Positions 51,277-60,761 of a stretch of DNA of 64,000 nt are shown piece by piece (the first letter of the stretch is position 1; every line of letters starts with the position of its first letter). The stretch is from contig OY282446.1 of the NCBI GenBank assembly GCA_958295975.1, positions 531,289 through 595,288 on the forward strand, given 5' to 3'. Source of the stretch: Tepidiformaceae bacterium (GTDB taxonomy: Bacteria; Chloroflexota; Dehalococcoidia; Tepidiformales; Tepidiformaceae). Under the pieces are notes generated by a model, which searched no databases, had not been told where the DNA came from, and worked only from the letters and a program-made list of their open reading frames with translations. Position numbers and translations under genes: made by a program.

Positions 51277-53172
51277 ATGCGCGACAACGAGAACTACTGG
51301 AAGAGGCTCCGGAGCCGCCCGGTCAGCCGGCGCGGATTCCTCATCGGCGGCGGCGTGGCCGCGGCGGGCGGCGCGGCCATCCTCGCGGGCTGCGGCGACG
51401 ACGACGATGACGACACGCCGACCGCGGCGCCCGCCACGCAGGCGGCCACGGCCACGGCCGCCGCCACGGCCACGGCCGCCGCCACGACGGCCGCCACGGC
51501 CACGGCGACCGCGACGGCCGCCCCCACCCAGGATCCGAACGCGGCCCGCCGCGGCGGCACGCTCAAGCTCTGGAAGGCGGCGGAAGACGCGGGCCTCGAC
51601 CCCGGCGTCTTCCACCTCAACAACACCGAGGTCATCTACTCCACGATGACCCAGCCCTACACCTACCAGCCCTCGAAGGACCTCATCTCCCGCGACGGCA
51701 TGGTCGGCTGGGAGCAGGTGGACCCGACCACCCTCGTGTGGAGCATGCGCCCGGGCATGAAGTTCCACAACGGCGACCCCGTGACCTCCGAGGACGTGGC
51801 GTTCAGCTTCTCGCGTCTGCCCGAGCTGTACACCGCGCTCGGCGCCACGCACGTCACGAACACGGGCTTCACCTACGTCGACACCTTCGAAGCCACCGAC
51901 GAGCTGACGATGACGGAGAACTGGCTGTCGCCGAACGCCGACGCCCTCATCTACCGCGCCCGTCACTACTACTCCTTCATCAACCGGCGCCTCGTCGAGG
52001 AGCAGGGCTCCGTGGAGGGGACGATCGAGCTGGCGGACGGCACGATGAAGGACATCAGGAGCCTGCAGCAGTTGCCGCTCGGCTCCGGCAGCGGCCCCTT
52101 CACGATGGTCCGTCGCGACGCCATCGGCACGCGCCTCGAGCGCTGGCCGGACTACCACAAGCACACCCCCGCGGACGACGGCTTCGTCGAGGACGGCCCC
52201 TTCATCGACGCCTGGGAGACCCGCATCATCCCCGACTCGGCGGCGGCCAAGTCGGCCTTCCTCGCCGGCGAGATCGACGTCTACAACGACGTCGACCCGC
52301 TGGAGCTGCCCGACTTCGAGGGGCAGGACCACCTGTCCATCCTCGAATTCCCGGCTGGCGGCTACGCCCACCTGGGCATGGACGGCGGCAAGTTCCACGA
52401 CAAGCGCTCGCGCCAGGCGCTGCAGAAGGCCTTCGACTACGAGGGCTTCATCGCGGCCCTGCGCCCCTTCGGCGGCACCTACCAGGGCCCGGTGGCCAAC
52501 ACCCTGCCGCATTTCGCCCTGAGTCAGGAAGAGCTCCGCTCGTACTACCGCTACGACCCCACCGAGGCGCGCGCCCTCTGGGCGGCGGCCGACTTCGAGT
52601 ACCCGGTCGATCACCTCACGGTCTTCATGGCCACCGGCAACGCCCTGCAGCAGCAGATCGGCGAGTTCGCCGCCCAGACGCTGGGCGAGGCGCTCGGCAT
52701 CCCCACGGACGTCGAGGCGGTGGACAACAACACCTGGGCGGCGCGCGCGCTCGAGCGGGCGCAGGTCAAGGACTGGGATCTGCTGGCCTACGGCCTCGGC
52801 ACCTCGGGCGGCACCACCGGCCTCCCGAACGACTCCAACCTCATCCACTACGACCCGCGCGGCTACGGCAACAGCGCCTTCAACCACAGCCTCGCCGAGG
52901 ATCTGCAGCCCCGCGCCGAGATCCTCGCCGACGGCACCGAGCTCATCGGCATGCTGGAGCGGCAGGAGCAGGAAGTGGACCGCGAGGCCCGCGCGCAGCT
53001 GCTCTCCGAGCTGCAGCACTGGGTGCTCGACCGGCACTGGTGCAACTGGTCGCTGCCGCCCGCGACGGTCTCGTTCTTCGGCTTCAGCTCGCGCCTGCGC
53101 GACTTCGCCCCGAACGACTGGCTCAACTTCTACGACCGCAGGCGCGAGTCCATGTGGCTCGCGGACGCCTAG
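51277..53172 (+). CDS. Peptide-type ABC substrate-binding lipoprotein (SBP family 5)
   Basis: 631 residues. Tat-type signal S-R-R-G-F-L-I-G-G followed by lipobox L-A-G-C near residue 38, an Asp run, and a Thr/Ala linker encoded by GCCACG repeats. The family 5 domain opens G-G-T-L-K-L-W; S-E-D-V-A-F-S-F-S-R is near residue 172. It captures the solute for the two permeases. AGGAGAGGG precedes the ATG; TAAACT at 51205-51210 is a likely -10 box. Confidence 0.93.
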   Translation: MRDNENYWKRLRSRPVSRRGFLIGGGVAAAGGAAILAGCGDDDDDDTPTAAPATQAATATAAATATAAATTAATATATATAAPTQDPNAARRGGTLKLWKAAEDAGLDPGVFHLNNTEVIYSTMTQPYTYQPSKDLISRDGMVGWEQVDPTTLVWSMRPGMKFHNGDPVTSEDVAFSFSRLPELYTALGATHVTNTGFTYVDTFEATDELTMTENWLSPNADALIYRARHYYSFINRRLVEEQGSVEGTIELADGTMKDIRSLQQLPLGSGSGPFTMVRRDAIGTRLERWPDYHKHTPADDGFVEDGPFIDAWETRIIPDSAAAKSAFLAGEIDVYNDVDPLELPDFEGQDHLSILEFPAGGYAHLGMDGGKFHDKRSRQALQKAFDYEGFIAALRPFGGTYQGPVANTLPHFALSQEELRSYYRYDPTEARALWAAADFEYPVDHLTVFMATGNALQQQIGEFAAQTLGEALGIPTDVEAVDNNTWAARALERAQVKDWDLLAYGLGTSGGTTGLPNDSNLIHYDPRGYGNSAFNHSLAEDLQPRAEILADGTELIGMLERQEQEVDREARAQLLSELQHWVLDRHWCNWSLPPATVSFFGFSSRLRDFAPNDWLNFYDRRRESMWLADA

Positions 53173-53216
53173 CCCAACCGCCTTCGGGCGCCCGCCGGGC
53201 GCTCCGTCCATCCGCG

Positions 53217-53246
53217 AAGGCCTGTCCCCCCGGGGGCGGGCCTTTT
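53217..53246 (+). terminator. Rho-independent terminator after the binding-protein gene
   Basis: AAGGCC...CCCC pairs with GGGG...GGCCTT, with a few mismatches inside, followed by TTTT. It lies 45 nt after the stop. Confidence 0.75.
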
Positions 53247-53255
53247 CGCGCGCGG

Positions 53256-53261
53256 TAGCAT
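53256..53261 (+). promoter_or_regulatory. -10 box of a leaderless transcript (DUF3179 gene)
   Basis: TAGCAT, 6 nt, then GTG at 53268; it begins 10 nt after the terminator. Confidence 0.55.
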
Positions 53262-53267
53262 GGGGGC

Positions 53268-54533
53268 GTGCGCCGCATCGCCCCGCTGCTCGCCGCCGTC
53301 GCGTTGCTGGCGCTCGCCTGCGGCGGCGGCGACGAAGAGGCTGTGGCGGGCGCGCTCATCCCGTGGCCCGCGGAGAACGGCTGTCCCTACGCCGAGCACG
53401 CCTTCGATCCGGGGGACATCGTGCGGCTGCCCCCCGACTTCTGCCGCGACTGGCCCGACCAGGACTGGACGCGGCGCACGGTGCGCTTCGGCGAGATCGT
53501 GCGCGGCTGCGGCGGGCGCGACTGCATCCTCGCGCTCGACGCGCCCGCCGCGGTCTCCAGCGACGGCGCCTACGGCGTCGCCCGCTTCGCCCCGGTCGCC
53601 AGCGTGGACTACGCCGCCAACCTGCCCGTGGCCGTGCTGCGCGTGGGCGGGAGCGCGCGCGGCTATCCCCTGCACATCCTCACCATCCACGAGATCGTGA
53701 ACGACGTGGTGGCGGGCGTGCCCGTCGTCGCCTCGTTCTGCCCGCTCTGCAACACGGCCCTCGCCTTCGACCGGCGCGTCGATGGGGCGGCGCTCGATTT
53801 CGGCGTCTCCGGCAACCTGCGCCACTCCGACCTCATCATGTGGGACCGCCAGACGGGGACATGGTGGCAGCAGGCCACGGGCGAGGGCATCGTCGGGCGG
53901 CACGCGGGCGCGCGGCTGGCGCCCCTGCAGATGAGCGTCATCGCCTTCGCGGACTTCCGGCGCGCCTTCCCCGACGCCGACGTGCTCACCGAGGAGACGG
54001 GCTTCGGCTACCGCTACGGGCGCAACCCCTACCCCGGCTACGACACGGCGGGCTTCCCGCGCTACCTCGCGACGAAACCCGATGGCCGCCTGCCCCCGCT
54101 CGAACGGGTGCTCACGCTGTCGGACGGCGACGACCATCTGGCCGTGCCCTTCTCCGCGCTCGCGCGCAGCCCCGTCGCGATCGTCGAGTTCGGCGGAACC
54201 GTGGCGCTCGCGCTGTGGGCGCCGGGCGTGGCCTCCGCGCTCGACGAGCTGGAGATCGCAGCCTCCCGCGACGTGGGCGCCGCCGCCGCCTACCGCCCCG
54301 AGGCTGGCGGACGCGCGCTCACGTTCGCGCCCGCCGGTCCCGGCCGCTTCGCCGACGCGGAGACGGGCTCCGTCTGGGACGTGACCGGCCTCGCCCTGTC
54401 CGGGCCGCTCACCGGGGAGCGCCTGCCCGCCGTCGCGCATACGACGCAGTTCTGGTTCGCCTGGGCCGCCTTCCATCCCGCGACCGCCATCTGGATGCCG
54501 CCCGCGGACGCGCCGCCCGCCGCGACGCGGTAG
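53268..54533 (+). CDS. DUF3179-family lipoprotein
   Basis: 421 residues. Lipobox L-A-L-A-C near residue 18. The DUF3179 mark F-C-P-L-C-N-T-A-L-A-F lies near residue 160, with G-Y-P-L-H-I-L-T-I-H-E before it and Q-T-G-T-W-W-Q-Q after. The family is widespread but uncharacterised; the Cys-x-x-Cys pair hints at metal or redox use. GTG start set by a leaderless promoter. The next gene's probable TAGGCT box overlaps its stop. Confidence 0.9.
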   Translation: MRRIAPLLAAVALLALACGGGDEEAVAGALIPWPAENGCPYAEHAFDPGDIVRLPPDFCRDWPDQDWTRRTVRFGEIVRGCGGRDCILALDAPAAVSSDGAYGVARFAPVASVDYAANLPVAVLRVGGSARGYPLHILTIHEIVNDVVAGVPVVASFCPLCNTALAFDRRVDGAALDFGVSGNLRHSDLIMWDRQTGTWWQQATGEGIVGRHAGARLAPLQMSVIAFADFRRAFPDADVLTEETGFGYRYGRNPYPGYDTAGFPRYLATKPDGRLPPLERVLTLSDGDDHLAVPFSALARSPVAIVEFGGTVALALWAPGVASALDELEIAASRDVGAAAAYRPEAGGRALTFAPAGPGRFADAETGSVWDVTGLALSGPLTGERLPAVAHTTQFWFAWAAFHPATAIWMPPADAPPAATR

Positions 54534-54579
54534 GCTTGGGCGCGCGTACGGCGAGCCGCCGCCGCATGAGGAGGACCGC

Positions 54580-55467
54580 ATGGAATTCGGCGTGAACTAC
54601 GCCCCCACGCACTACAACGCGAGCCCCGTGCTCGTCGCCCGTGAGGCCGAGCGCCTCGGCTTCGACGCCTTCTTCGTGCCGGAGCATTCGCACATGCCGC
54701 TGGCCACGGACTTCCCGCTCGCGCCCGAAACGCCCATGGGCTACAAGAGCATGTTCGACCCCTTCGTGGTGCTGGCCGCCGCCGCCGCCGTCACGGAGCG
54801 CATCAAGGTCGGCACCTCCATCGCCCTCATCCCCCAGCGCGACCCCATCCACTGCGCCAAGGAGGTTTCCACCCTCGAACAGATTTCGGGGGGGCGCGTG
54901 GTGTTCGGCGTCGGCGCGGGCTGGAACCACGAGGAGATGGAGGCCCACGGTACCGATCCCTCCACGCGCTTCCGCGTGATGCGCGAAAAGATCGAGGCCA
55001 TGAAGACGCTGTGGACGCAGGAGGTGGCGGAGTACCACGGACGCCATGTCGACATTCCCCCCACCTGGCAGTGGCCCAAGCCCGTGCAGCAGCCCCATCC
55101 CCCCATCCTCATGGGCGGCGCCGGGCCGAACGTGCTCAACCGCGTGGTGGACTACTGCGATGGCTGGCTGCCCGCCGTGCACATGAATTTCACGGAGGAT
55201 CTGCGCGGGCGCTTCACGCCGGTCGAGGAGTTCGTGGACGAGGCGGCCCGGCTCCAGCGGCTGGCCGAGGAGCGCGGACGCCGGCGCCCGCAGATCCAGT
55301 GCAACGCGATGCTGCTCTCGCGCATCCCCATGGGCCAGCTCGAGGAGGTGGGCGTCACGCGGCTCACGCTGGGCGTGGGCGGCGCCGACCTGACCGAGGT
55401 CACGGACGAGAACGTGCGCCCCATCCTCGAACGCCTGCGCGAAACCGCCGATAAGGCCGCCGGCTGA
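54580..55467 (+). CDS. LLM-class F420-dependent oxidoreductase
   Basis: 295 residues, luciferase-like TIM barrel. Typical stretches: A-E-R-L-G-F-D-A-F-F-V-P-E-H near residues 24-37, V-G-T-S-I-A-L-I-P-Q-R-D-P, G-R-V-V-F-G-V-G-A-G-W-N, and P-I-L-M-G-G-A-G near 175. Such enzymes use F420 or FMN to oxidise or reduce organic substrates. GAGGAGG precedes the ATG. First gene of the right-hand catabolic cluster. Confidence 0.92.
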   Translation: MEFGVNYAPTHYNASPVLVAREAERLGFDAFFVPEHSHMPLATDFPLAPETPMGYKSMFDPFVVLAAAAAVTERIKVGTSIALIPQRDPIHCAKEVSTLEQISGGRVVFGVGAGWNHEEMEAHGTDPSTRFRVMREKIEAMKTLWTQEVAEYHGRHVDIPPTWQWPKPVQQPHPPILMGGAGPNVLNRVVDYCDGWLPAVHMNFTEDLRGRFTPVEEFVDEAARLQRLAEERGRRRPQIQCNAMLLSRIPMGQLEEVGVTRLTLGVGGADLTEVTDENVRPILERLRETADKAAG

Positions 55468-55472
55468 TCGCC

Positions 55473-55982
55473 GTGGCGCTGGTGGCGGAGCTGGAGGCGC
55501 GGCTGGCGCAGGCGGGCGGCGAGCATGGCGCGCTCGGCTTCCTCGCCGAACGGCTCGCGGACGCCGCCGCCGTGGGCGCGGAGCTGGCCGACGCCGGGGC
55601 GGCCAGCTCCGCGGCGGAACTGACGGAGGAGCGCTCCATCGACTGGATGCGGGACGCCTTCGAGCGCTTCCCCATCATGAACGCCGACACCTTTCCCCAC
55701 AGCTCGCACGTGGACCCGCGCGCGCACGCGGTGCTGGCCACGCACCGGCTGGCGCAGCGGGCGGGGCTCTACGTGCCCTCCGAGCTGCGCGCCATGCACG
55801 AGCGCGGGGAGGTCTCGCTGGCGTGGCGCGCGCGCGAGGGCCTGCGCTTCCGCCTGTTCGCGGCGCTGGCGCGGCGGCTGGGCGAGGCCATGGTGGAGGG
55901 CGGCGTCGATCCCGCCTCCTACGTTTCCGCCTGCCAGGAGACGGCGAAGGCGCTGGGCGGCATCGAGATCGCCGCGCCCTGA
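55473..55982 (+). CDS. Hypothetical helical protein between two LLM genes
   Basis: 169 residues, no recognised family. Mostly helical; the middle holds W-M-R-D-A-F-E-R-F-P-I-M-N-A-D-T-F-P-H-S-S and the end S-A-C-Q-E-T-A-K-A-L-G-G. GTG start 5 nt after the first LLM gene, so it is translated with it. Function unknown. Confidence 0.65.
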   Translation: MALVAELEARLAQAGGEHGALGFLAERLADAAAVGAELADAGAASSAAELTEERSIDWMRDAFERFPIMNADTFPHSSHVDPRAHAVLATHRLAQRAGLYVPSELRAMHERGEVSLAWRAREGLRFRLFAALARRLGEAMVEGGVDPASYVSACQETAKALGGIEIAAP

Positions 55983-56058
55983 CGCCGCCGCGCCGCCGGT
56001 GCGCGCCGTCCTGTAGGGTTGGGGAAGGCCGCGCCCAACGGCCCGGGAGGCATCGCAA

Positions 56059-56982
56059 GTGGTGAATTTCGGCGTGTTCATGTTTCCGACGGCGAACACC
56101 ATCCAGCCCGCCGAGCTGGCGGTCGCCGCCGAGGACCTCGGCTTCGAGTCGCTCTTCTTCCCCGAACACACGCACGTCCCCATGCGCCGCTGGACCGGCG
56201 AGCCGCCCGACCGCCAGGGCACGGTCACGCTGCGCCGCGAGGGCATCCGCCCCTACGGGCGCGCCTCCGACCTCGACACCTTCACCTTCGCCGAGGAGTA
56301 CCTCAGCCTCTACGACCCCTTCATCGCCATCGCCACCGCCGCCGCCGTCACCGAGCGGCTCACCTTCGGCACCGCCATCTCCCTCATCAACGAGCACGAC
56401 GTCATCACCTTCGGGCGGGAGCTGGCCTCGCTCGACCGCCTTTCGCAGGGGCGGCTCGTCATCGGCTTCGGCGGGGGCTGGTTCCCGGACGAGCTCGCCG
56501 ATCACGGCATCCCCTTCGAGCACCGCTGGCAGATCGCGCGCGAGCGCATCGAGGCCATGCGCGAGCTGTGGACGAAGAAGGATCCCGAGTACCACGGCGA
56601 GTTCGTCGACTTCGACAAGTGCTGGATGGACATGAAGCCCATGCGCCGCGGCGGCCCGCCCTTCCTGCTCGGCGCGAACTCGAAGCCCGCCCACCGCCGC
56701 GTGGTCGAATACTGCGACGGCTGGCTCGCGCCGCCGGGCCCGCCCGAGCTGCTGCGCGAGGGCGTGGAGCGCATCCGCCGCATCGCGGACGAGAAGGGCC
56801 GCGCCATGGACACCATCGACCTCTCCGCCCTCGTCTTCGTCTCGAACGAACGGGAGGCCGAGGAGCTGATCGACATGGGCTTCACGCGCATCATCATGTG
56901 GCTCCATCTCGGCACGCCCGTCCACGTCCTCCCCCAGCTCGAACGCTGCGCCCGCATCAAGGACGCCTTCACCGGGGCCTGA
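56059..56982 (+). CDS. LLM-class F420-dependent oxidoreductase
   Basis: 307 residues, second luciferase-like enzyme. E-D-L-G-F-E-S-L-F-F-P-E-H near residues 25-37, F-G-T-A-I-S-L-I-N-E-H-D, G-F-G-G-G-W-F near 137 and P-F-L-L-G-A-N-S near 202. Start is one of two adjacent GTG codons (56059/56062) with GGGAGG 8 nt upstream; TAGGGT lies about 45 nt before. Only ~25 nt separate it from the enoyl-CoA hydratase gene. Confidence 0.92.
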   Translation: MVNFGVFMFPTANTIQPAELAVAAEDLGFESLFFPEHTHVPMRRWTGEPPDRQGTVTLRREGIRPYGRASDLDTFTFAEEYLSLYDPFIAIATAAAVTERLTFGTAISLINEHDVITFGRELASLDRLSQGRLVIGFGGGWFPDELADHGIPFEHRWQIARERIEAMRELWTKKDPEYHGEFVDFDKCWMDMKPMRRGGPPFLLGANSKPAHRRVVEYCDGWLAPPGPPELLREGVERIRRIADEKGRAMDTIDLSALVFVSNEREAEELIDMGFTRIIMWLHLGTPVHVLPQLERCARIKDAFTGA

Positions 56983-57007
56983 GGCCCCGCCCCGCCGGAG
57001 CGACGCC

Positions 57008-57805
57008 ATGCCCATCCACGTCGACGTCAGGGACCACATCGCCGTCGTCACGCTCGACAACCCGCCCGTGAACGCGATGGCGGCGGACTGGGACGTCCCC
57101 GCCGTCTTCGACGCCCTCTCCGACGACGACGACGTGCGCGTGGCCGTGCTCACCGCCGCGGGCGAGCGCGCCTTCTGCGCCGGGGCCGACCTGAAGGGGG
57201 CCGTCCGCGCCCGCGACGCCGACGGTCCCGCCCCCGCGCGCACGCCCAGCGGCACGGGCAACCGCCGCGTGCGCGAGATGTTCTACTCGATCCAGGAGTG
57301 CGCCGTGCCCGTCATCGGGGCGATCAACGGCCCCGCGCTCGGCGGCGGGCTCGCCATCGCGGCCTCCTGCGACTACCTCATCGCCTCCGAACGGGCCACC
57401 TTCGGCCTGCCCGAGATCGACGTGGGCCTGCTCGGCGGGGCGCGCCACTTCATGCGCCTGCTGAACAACTGGGGCCTCGTGCGCCGCCTGCACTACACCG
57501 CCGAGCGCCTCGACGCCCACGAGGCCCTGCGCCTCGGCATGGTCGTGCGCGTCGTGCCCCCCGACCAGCTGATGGAGGCGGCGATGGCGGACGCGCGCCT
57601 GATCGCCTCCAAGATTCCCCTCGGCGTGCGCCTGGCCAAGGAGAGCCTGCACCTCATCGAGAACATGGACGTGAAGAACGGCTACCGCTTCGAGCAGACG
57701 CGCACGGCCATCCTCACGCGGACGGAGGACGCCGCCGAGGCGCGCCGCGCCTACGTGGAGCGCCGCCCGCCGCGCTTCACGGGCGGGGACGCGCCTACCA
57801 GATGA
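57008..57805 (+). CDS. Enoyl-CoA hydratase/isomerase family protein
   Basis: 265 residues, crotonase fold. Oxyanion-hole segment A-F-C-A-G-A-D-L-K-G near residues 56-65, G-A-I-N-G-P-A-L-G-G-G near 103, and G-L-P-E-I-D-V-G near 136 with a catalytic-position Glu. Hydrates or rearranges enoyl-CoA esters. Its end overlaps the converging CoA-transferase gene by 11 nt. Confidence 0.93.
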   Translation: MPIHVDVRDHIAVVTLDNPPVNAMAADWDVPAVFDALSDDDDVRVAVLTAAGERAFCAGADLKGAVRARDADGPAPARTPSGTGNRRVREMFYSIQECAVPVIGAINGPALGGGLAIAASCDYLIASERATFGLPEIDVGLLGGARHFMRLLNNWGLVRRLHYTAERLDAHEALRLGMVVRVVPPDQLMEAAMADARLIASKIPLGVRLAKESLHLIENMDVKNGYRFEQTRTAILTRTEDAAEARRAYVERRPPRFTGGDAPTR

Positions 57806-60221
57806 CCTGCTCCCCGACGAGGCGTTCGTACTCCGCCGCGTCCAGGCCGAGCAGGCCCCGGCAGACCTCCTCGCCGTGCTGCCCGAAGAGGGGCGCGGGG
57901 CCGTAGGCGTAGTCCAGCTCGCCGTAGCGCCCGGGCAGCCCCGCCACCAGCCGCGGCCCCACCTCGGGGTGGTCCATCTCCGCGTAGAGGCCGCGCGCGC
58001 GCATGGCCGGGTCGGCCAGCAGCTCGTACGGGTTGAGGCACGCCGCCGCGGGCGTCCCCGCCGCCTGCAGGGCGTGCATGGCCTCGAGGTGCGTGCGTTC
58101 GCGCGTCCAGGCGGTGATGCGGGCGTCGATTTCGTCGTGGCGCGCGCGCCGCCCCTCCGCGCCGGCGAGGCCTTCGTCGCGCGCCCACGCGGGTTCGCCG
58201 ATGGTCTCCGCCAGCGCGCGCCACTCCGCGCCGTCGCGCGCCTCGATGGCCACCCACTGGTCGTCGCCCGCGCAGCGATAGACGCCGCGCGGCGCGTGCG
58301 CGGGCGAGCGGTTGCCCGGGCGCTCCGGCTCCCGCCCGTTCATGGCGAAATCCATGATGGCCTCGGGGATCATGGCGGAGACGATCTGCGCCATGGAGAG
58401 ATCGACGTACTGCCCCTCGCCCGTGCGTTCGCGCGCGTGCAGGGCGGCGAGCGCGGTGAAGGCCATGACCGTGCCGATCATGAAGTCGGGGTAGAGCCCG
58501 CCCAGCCCCGAGGGCGGCCCGCCCGCGTAGCCGGTGAGGTGGGGCAGGCCCGCGTAGGCCTGCACGTTGGGGCCCCAGCCCGTGGCCGCGCGGTCCGGCC
58601 CCGTCTGGCCCAGCGGCGAGGTGGCCACCATGATCACGTCCGGGTTGACCGCCCGCAGGGCCTCGTAGCCGAGGCCCATCTTCTCCATCACGCCCGCCGC
58701 GTAGTTCTCCATGACGATGTCGCTGTGGCGCACGAGCTCCCGCGCCAGCTCCAGCCCGCGCGGCGTGGCCAGGTTCAGGCGCACGCTCTTGCGGCTGAAG
58801 TTGAGGGAGTTGAAGACGGCCCCGCGGTTGATGCCGGGCACGCCGTCCGCGCCCGCGCCCAGGTTCTGGCGGTGAAAGTCGAGGCGGCCCCGCGACTCCA
58901 CGCGGATCACCTCCGCGCCCAGACTCCCCAGCCAGGCGGTGGCGTAGGGTCCGGCCAGAATCCAGCCGAAGTCGGCCACGCGCACGCCCTCCAGGGCCAG
59001 GCGCCCGCCGTTGCCGCCAGTGCGTGCGCCGCCAGCCGCCGCGGGGGGGCGCGCCGCCGCCTCCGCCAGCGCCTCCTCCGTGTGCTCGCCCAGCAGGGGC
59101 GCGGGCCGCCGCACCTTCCAGGGCGTGCCCGACCAGATGGCGGCGCTCCCCGGCTGGCGCAGCCTGCCCGCGCGGGGGTGCTCGACGTCGACGAAGAATT
59201 CGCGCGCCGCGTACTGCCGCGAGTCCAGCACCTCGGCCATGGTGTTCACGGGGAAGCAGGCCACCTTGCGCGCGAGCGCCATCTCGTAGACCTCGCGCTT
59301 CGTGTGCTCCATGAGCCATTCGACCGTGAGCGGCTCCACCACGTCCGCGTTGGCCACGCGCCCCATGGTCGTGGCGAAGGCCTCGCTCGTGGCCCAGTCG
59401 GGGCTGCCCATCATCTCCACCACCGCCCGCCACCAGTGGTCCAGCAGGAAGGGCGCGAAGGAGACGTGCCCGTCCGCGCAGGGCATCACCCAGGGGAAGT
59501 TGGCCTTCTCGCGCGTGATCTTCGGCTCCTGCCCGTAGGCGATGCCCGCCACGGGCATGCGCGTCATGGCCGCCACCGCCTCCATGGCCGACACGTCCAC
59601 CAGCTGGCCGCGGCCCGTGGCGGCGCGATGGAAGACGGCCACGAGCGACATGATCGCCGCCGTCCAGCCGGTCAGGTAGTCGCCCTGCGAGCCGCCGTCC
59701 ACCAGCGGCGGGAAGGCCTCGGTGTCGGTGATCTCGTTGTAGGGCGTCTCCCGCCCCATGCCCCCGGCGTGGAAGGCGGTGAAGGCCGAGCCCTTGTAGT
59801 CGCGGTACGGCCCGTTCAGCCCGCAGGGGCTGATGCAGGTCACGATCAGGCCCGGGTTGCGCGCGCGCAGCGTCTCGTGGTCCAGCCCCAGTTCGGCGTA
59901 GGCGGCGGGCGCGAGGTCGGCGATGAAGAGGTCGGCGCCCGCCGCCAGCGCGCGCAGCCGTTCGCGGCCAGCCTCCTCGCGCACGTCGGCGACGGCCCCG
60001 CGCTTGTTCGTGTTCAGGTAGAGGAAGCGCGCGCTGCGCTCGCGGTCGGGCTCGTCGCCGGGGAAGGGGCCCTCGGCGCGGCTGCGGTCGCCCGCGGGTG
60101 GCTCCACCTTGAGCACGTCCGCGCCCAGGTCGGCGAAGGCCTTGCCGCAGAAGGGCCCGGCGATGCCCTGCGCGTATTCGACCACGCGCAGGCCGGCGAA
60201 CGCGCCCCCGTCGTCCGCCAC
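57795..60221 (-). CDS. CaiB/BaiF CoA-transferase, complete tandem-domain fusion
   Basis: 808 residues, two full class III CoA-transferase units (1-390 and ~405-808), each normally a ~400-residue enzyme. Unit 1 opens G-L-R-V-V-E-Y-A-Q-G-I-A-G-P and has candidate catalytic Asp in S-Q-G-D-Y; unit 2 opens G-V-R-V-A-D-F-G-W-I-L-A-G-P and has Y-P-D-F. Both keep T-G-x-G-Q-x-V-D. CaiB enzymes work as interlocked dimers, so one chain could mimic a heterodimer. It precedes the DUF5343 and Rieske genes in order of translation. Confidence 0.93.
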   Translation of the reverse strand: MADDGGAFAGLRVVEYAQGIAGPFCGKAFADLGADVLKVEPPAGDRSRAEGPFPGDEPDRERSARFLYLNTNKRGAVADVREEAGRERLRALAAGADLFIADLAPAAYAELGLDHETLRARNPGLIVTCISPCGLNGPYRDYKGSAFTAFHAGGMGRETPYNEITDTEAFPPLVDGGSQGDYLTGWTAAIMSLVAVFHRAATGRGQLVDVSAMEAVAAMTRMPVAGIAYGQEPKITREKANFPWVMPCADGHVSFAPFLLDHWWRAVVEMMGSPDWATSEAFATTMGRVANADVVEPLTVEWLMEHTKREVYEMALARKVACFPVNTMAEVLDSRQYAAREFFVDVEHPRAGRLRQPGSAAIWSGTPWKVRRPAPLLGEHTEEALAEAAARPPAAAGGARTGGNGGRLALEGVRVADFGWILAGPYATAWLGSLGAEVIRVESRGRLDFHRQNLGAGADGVPGINRGAVFNSLNFSRKSVRLNLATPRGLELARELVRHSDIVMENYAAGVMEKMGLGYEALRAVNPDVIMVATSPLGQTGPDRAATGWGPNVQAYAGLPHLTGYAGGPPSGLGGLYPDFMIGTVMAFTALAALHARERTGEGQYVDLSMAQIVSAMIPEAIMDFAMNGREPERPGNRSPAHAPRGVYRCAGDDQWVAIEARDGAEWRALAETIGEPAWARDEGLAGAEGRRARHDEIDARITAWTRERTHLEAMHALQAAGTPAAACLNPYELLADPAMRARGLYAEMDHPEVGPRLVAGLPGRYGELDYAYGPAPLFGQHGEEVCRGLLGLDAAEYERLVGEQVIW

Positions 60222-60225
60222 CGGG

Positions 60226-60747
60226 TCAGGCGTTCCCCTTGCGCGACTCGTACTGCTGCATCATCTGCAGGTTCCGCGACGAGGTGCCGAGCACCGGCGG
60301 GATGAGCGACGAGCTCGCGTCGATCATGCCCGCCTCCGCGCAGAGCGCCTTGAACAGCGCGATCATGCGCTCGCGCTCCTCCGCGGGTTCGTACTCGCGG
60401 AAGGCCGAACGCAGCTTCATGTCGCTGGCCGTCGTCGGGTCGCAGCTTTCGAAGACGGGCTCGTAGACCTCCCGCAGCAGCTCGGCGAGGGCCTCGCAGT
60501 AGGCCTCCTCCGACTCGCAGTCCTGGATGCGCTGGAAGCGCGGCGTGGCGGCGTTGGCGGCGTCCACCAGGTCCATCAGCCGCAGCGCGTGCATGGTGCG
60601 GTCCACGTCGATGAAGGGGATGCCCACGTGGTGCAGGTCGTCGGGGCCGAAGCGCCTGGGGAACTCGCGCAGGCGGTAGCGCCGGATCACGCTGAGCACG
60701 TTGACGACGCCAGCCGCCGGCGCCGTGGCCTCGGTGGGATGAGCCAT
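60226..60747 (-). CDS. DUF5343-like protein
   Basis: 173 residues. N-terminal V-V-N-V-L-S-V-I-R-R-Y-R-L, middle L-R-L-M-D-L-V-D-A and F-Q-R-I-Q-D, later L-R-E-V-Y-E-P-V-F, and R-M-I-A-L-F-K-A-L-C-A-E-A-G-M: the layout of DUF5343, a winged-helix-like family often found near oxidoreductase genes. GAGGAGG precedes the ATG. It sits between the Rieske gene and the CoA-transferase on the same strand. Confidence 0.65.
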   Translation of the reverse strand: MAHPTEATAPAAGVVNVLSVIRRYRLREFPRRFGPDDLHHVGIPFIDVDRTMHALRLMDLVDAANAATPRFQRIQDCESEEAYCEALAELLREVYEPVFESCDPTTASDMKLRSAFREYEPAEERERMIALFKALCAEAGMIDASSSLIPPVLGTSSRNLQMMQQYESRKGNA

Positions 60748-60761
60748 CTGTTGCCTCCTCG

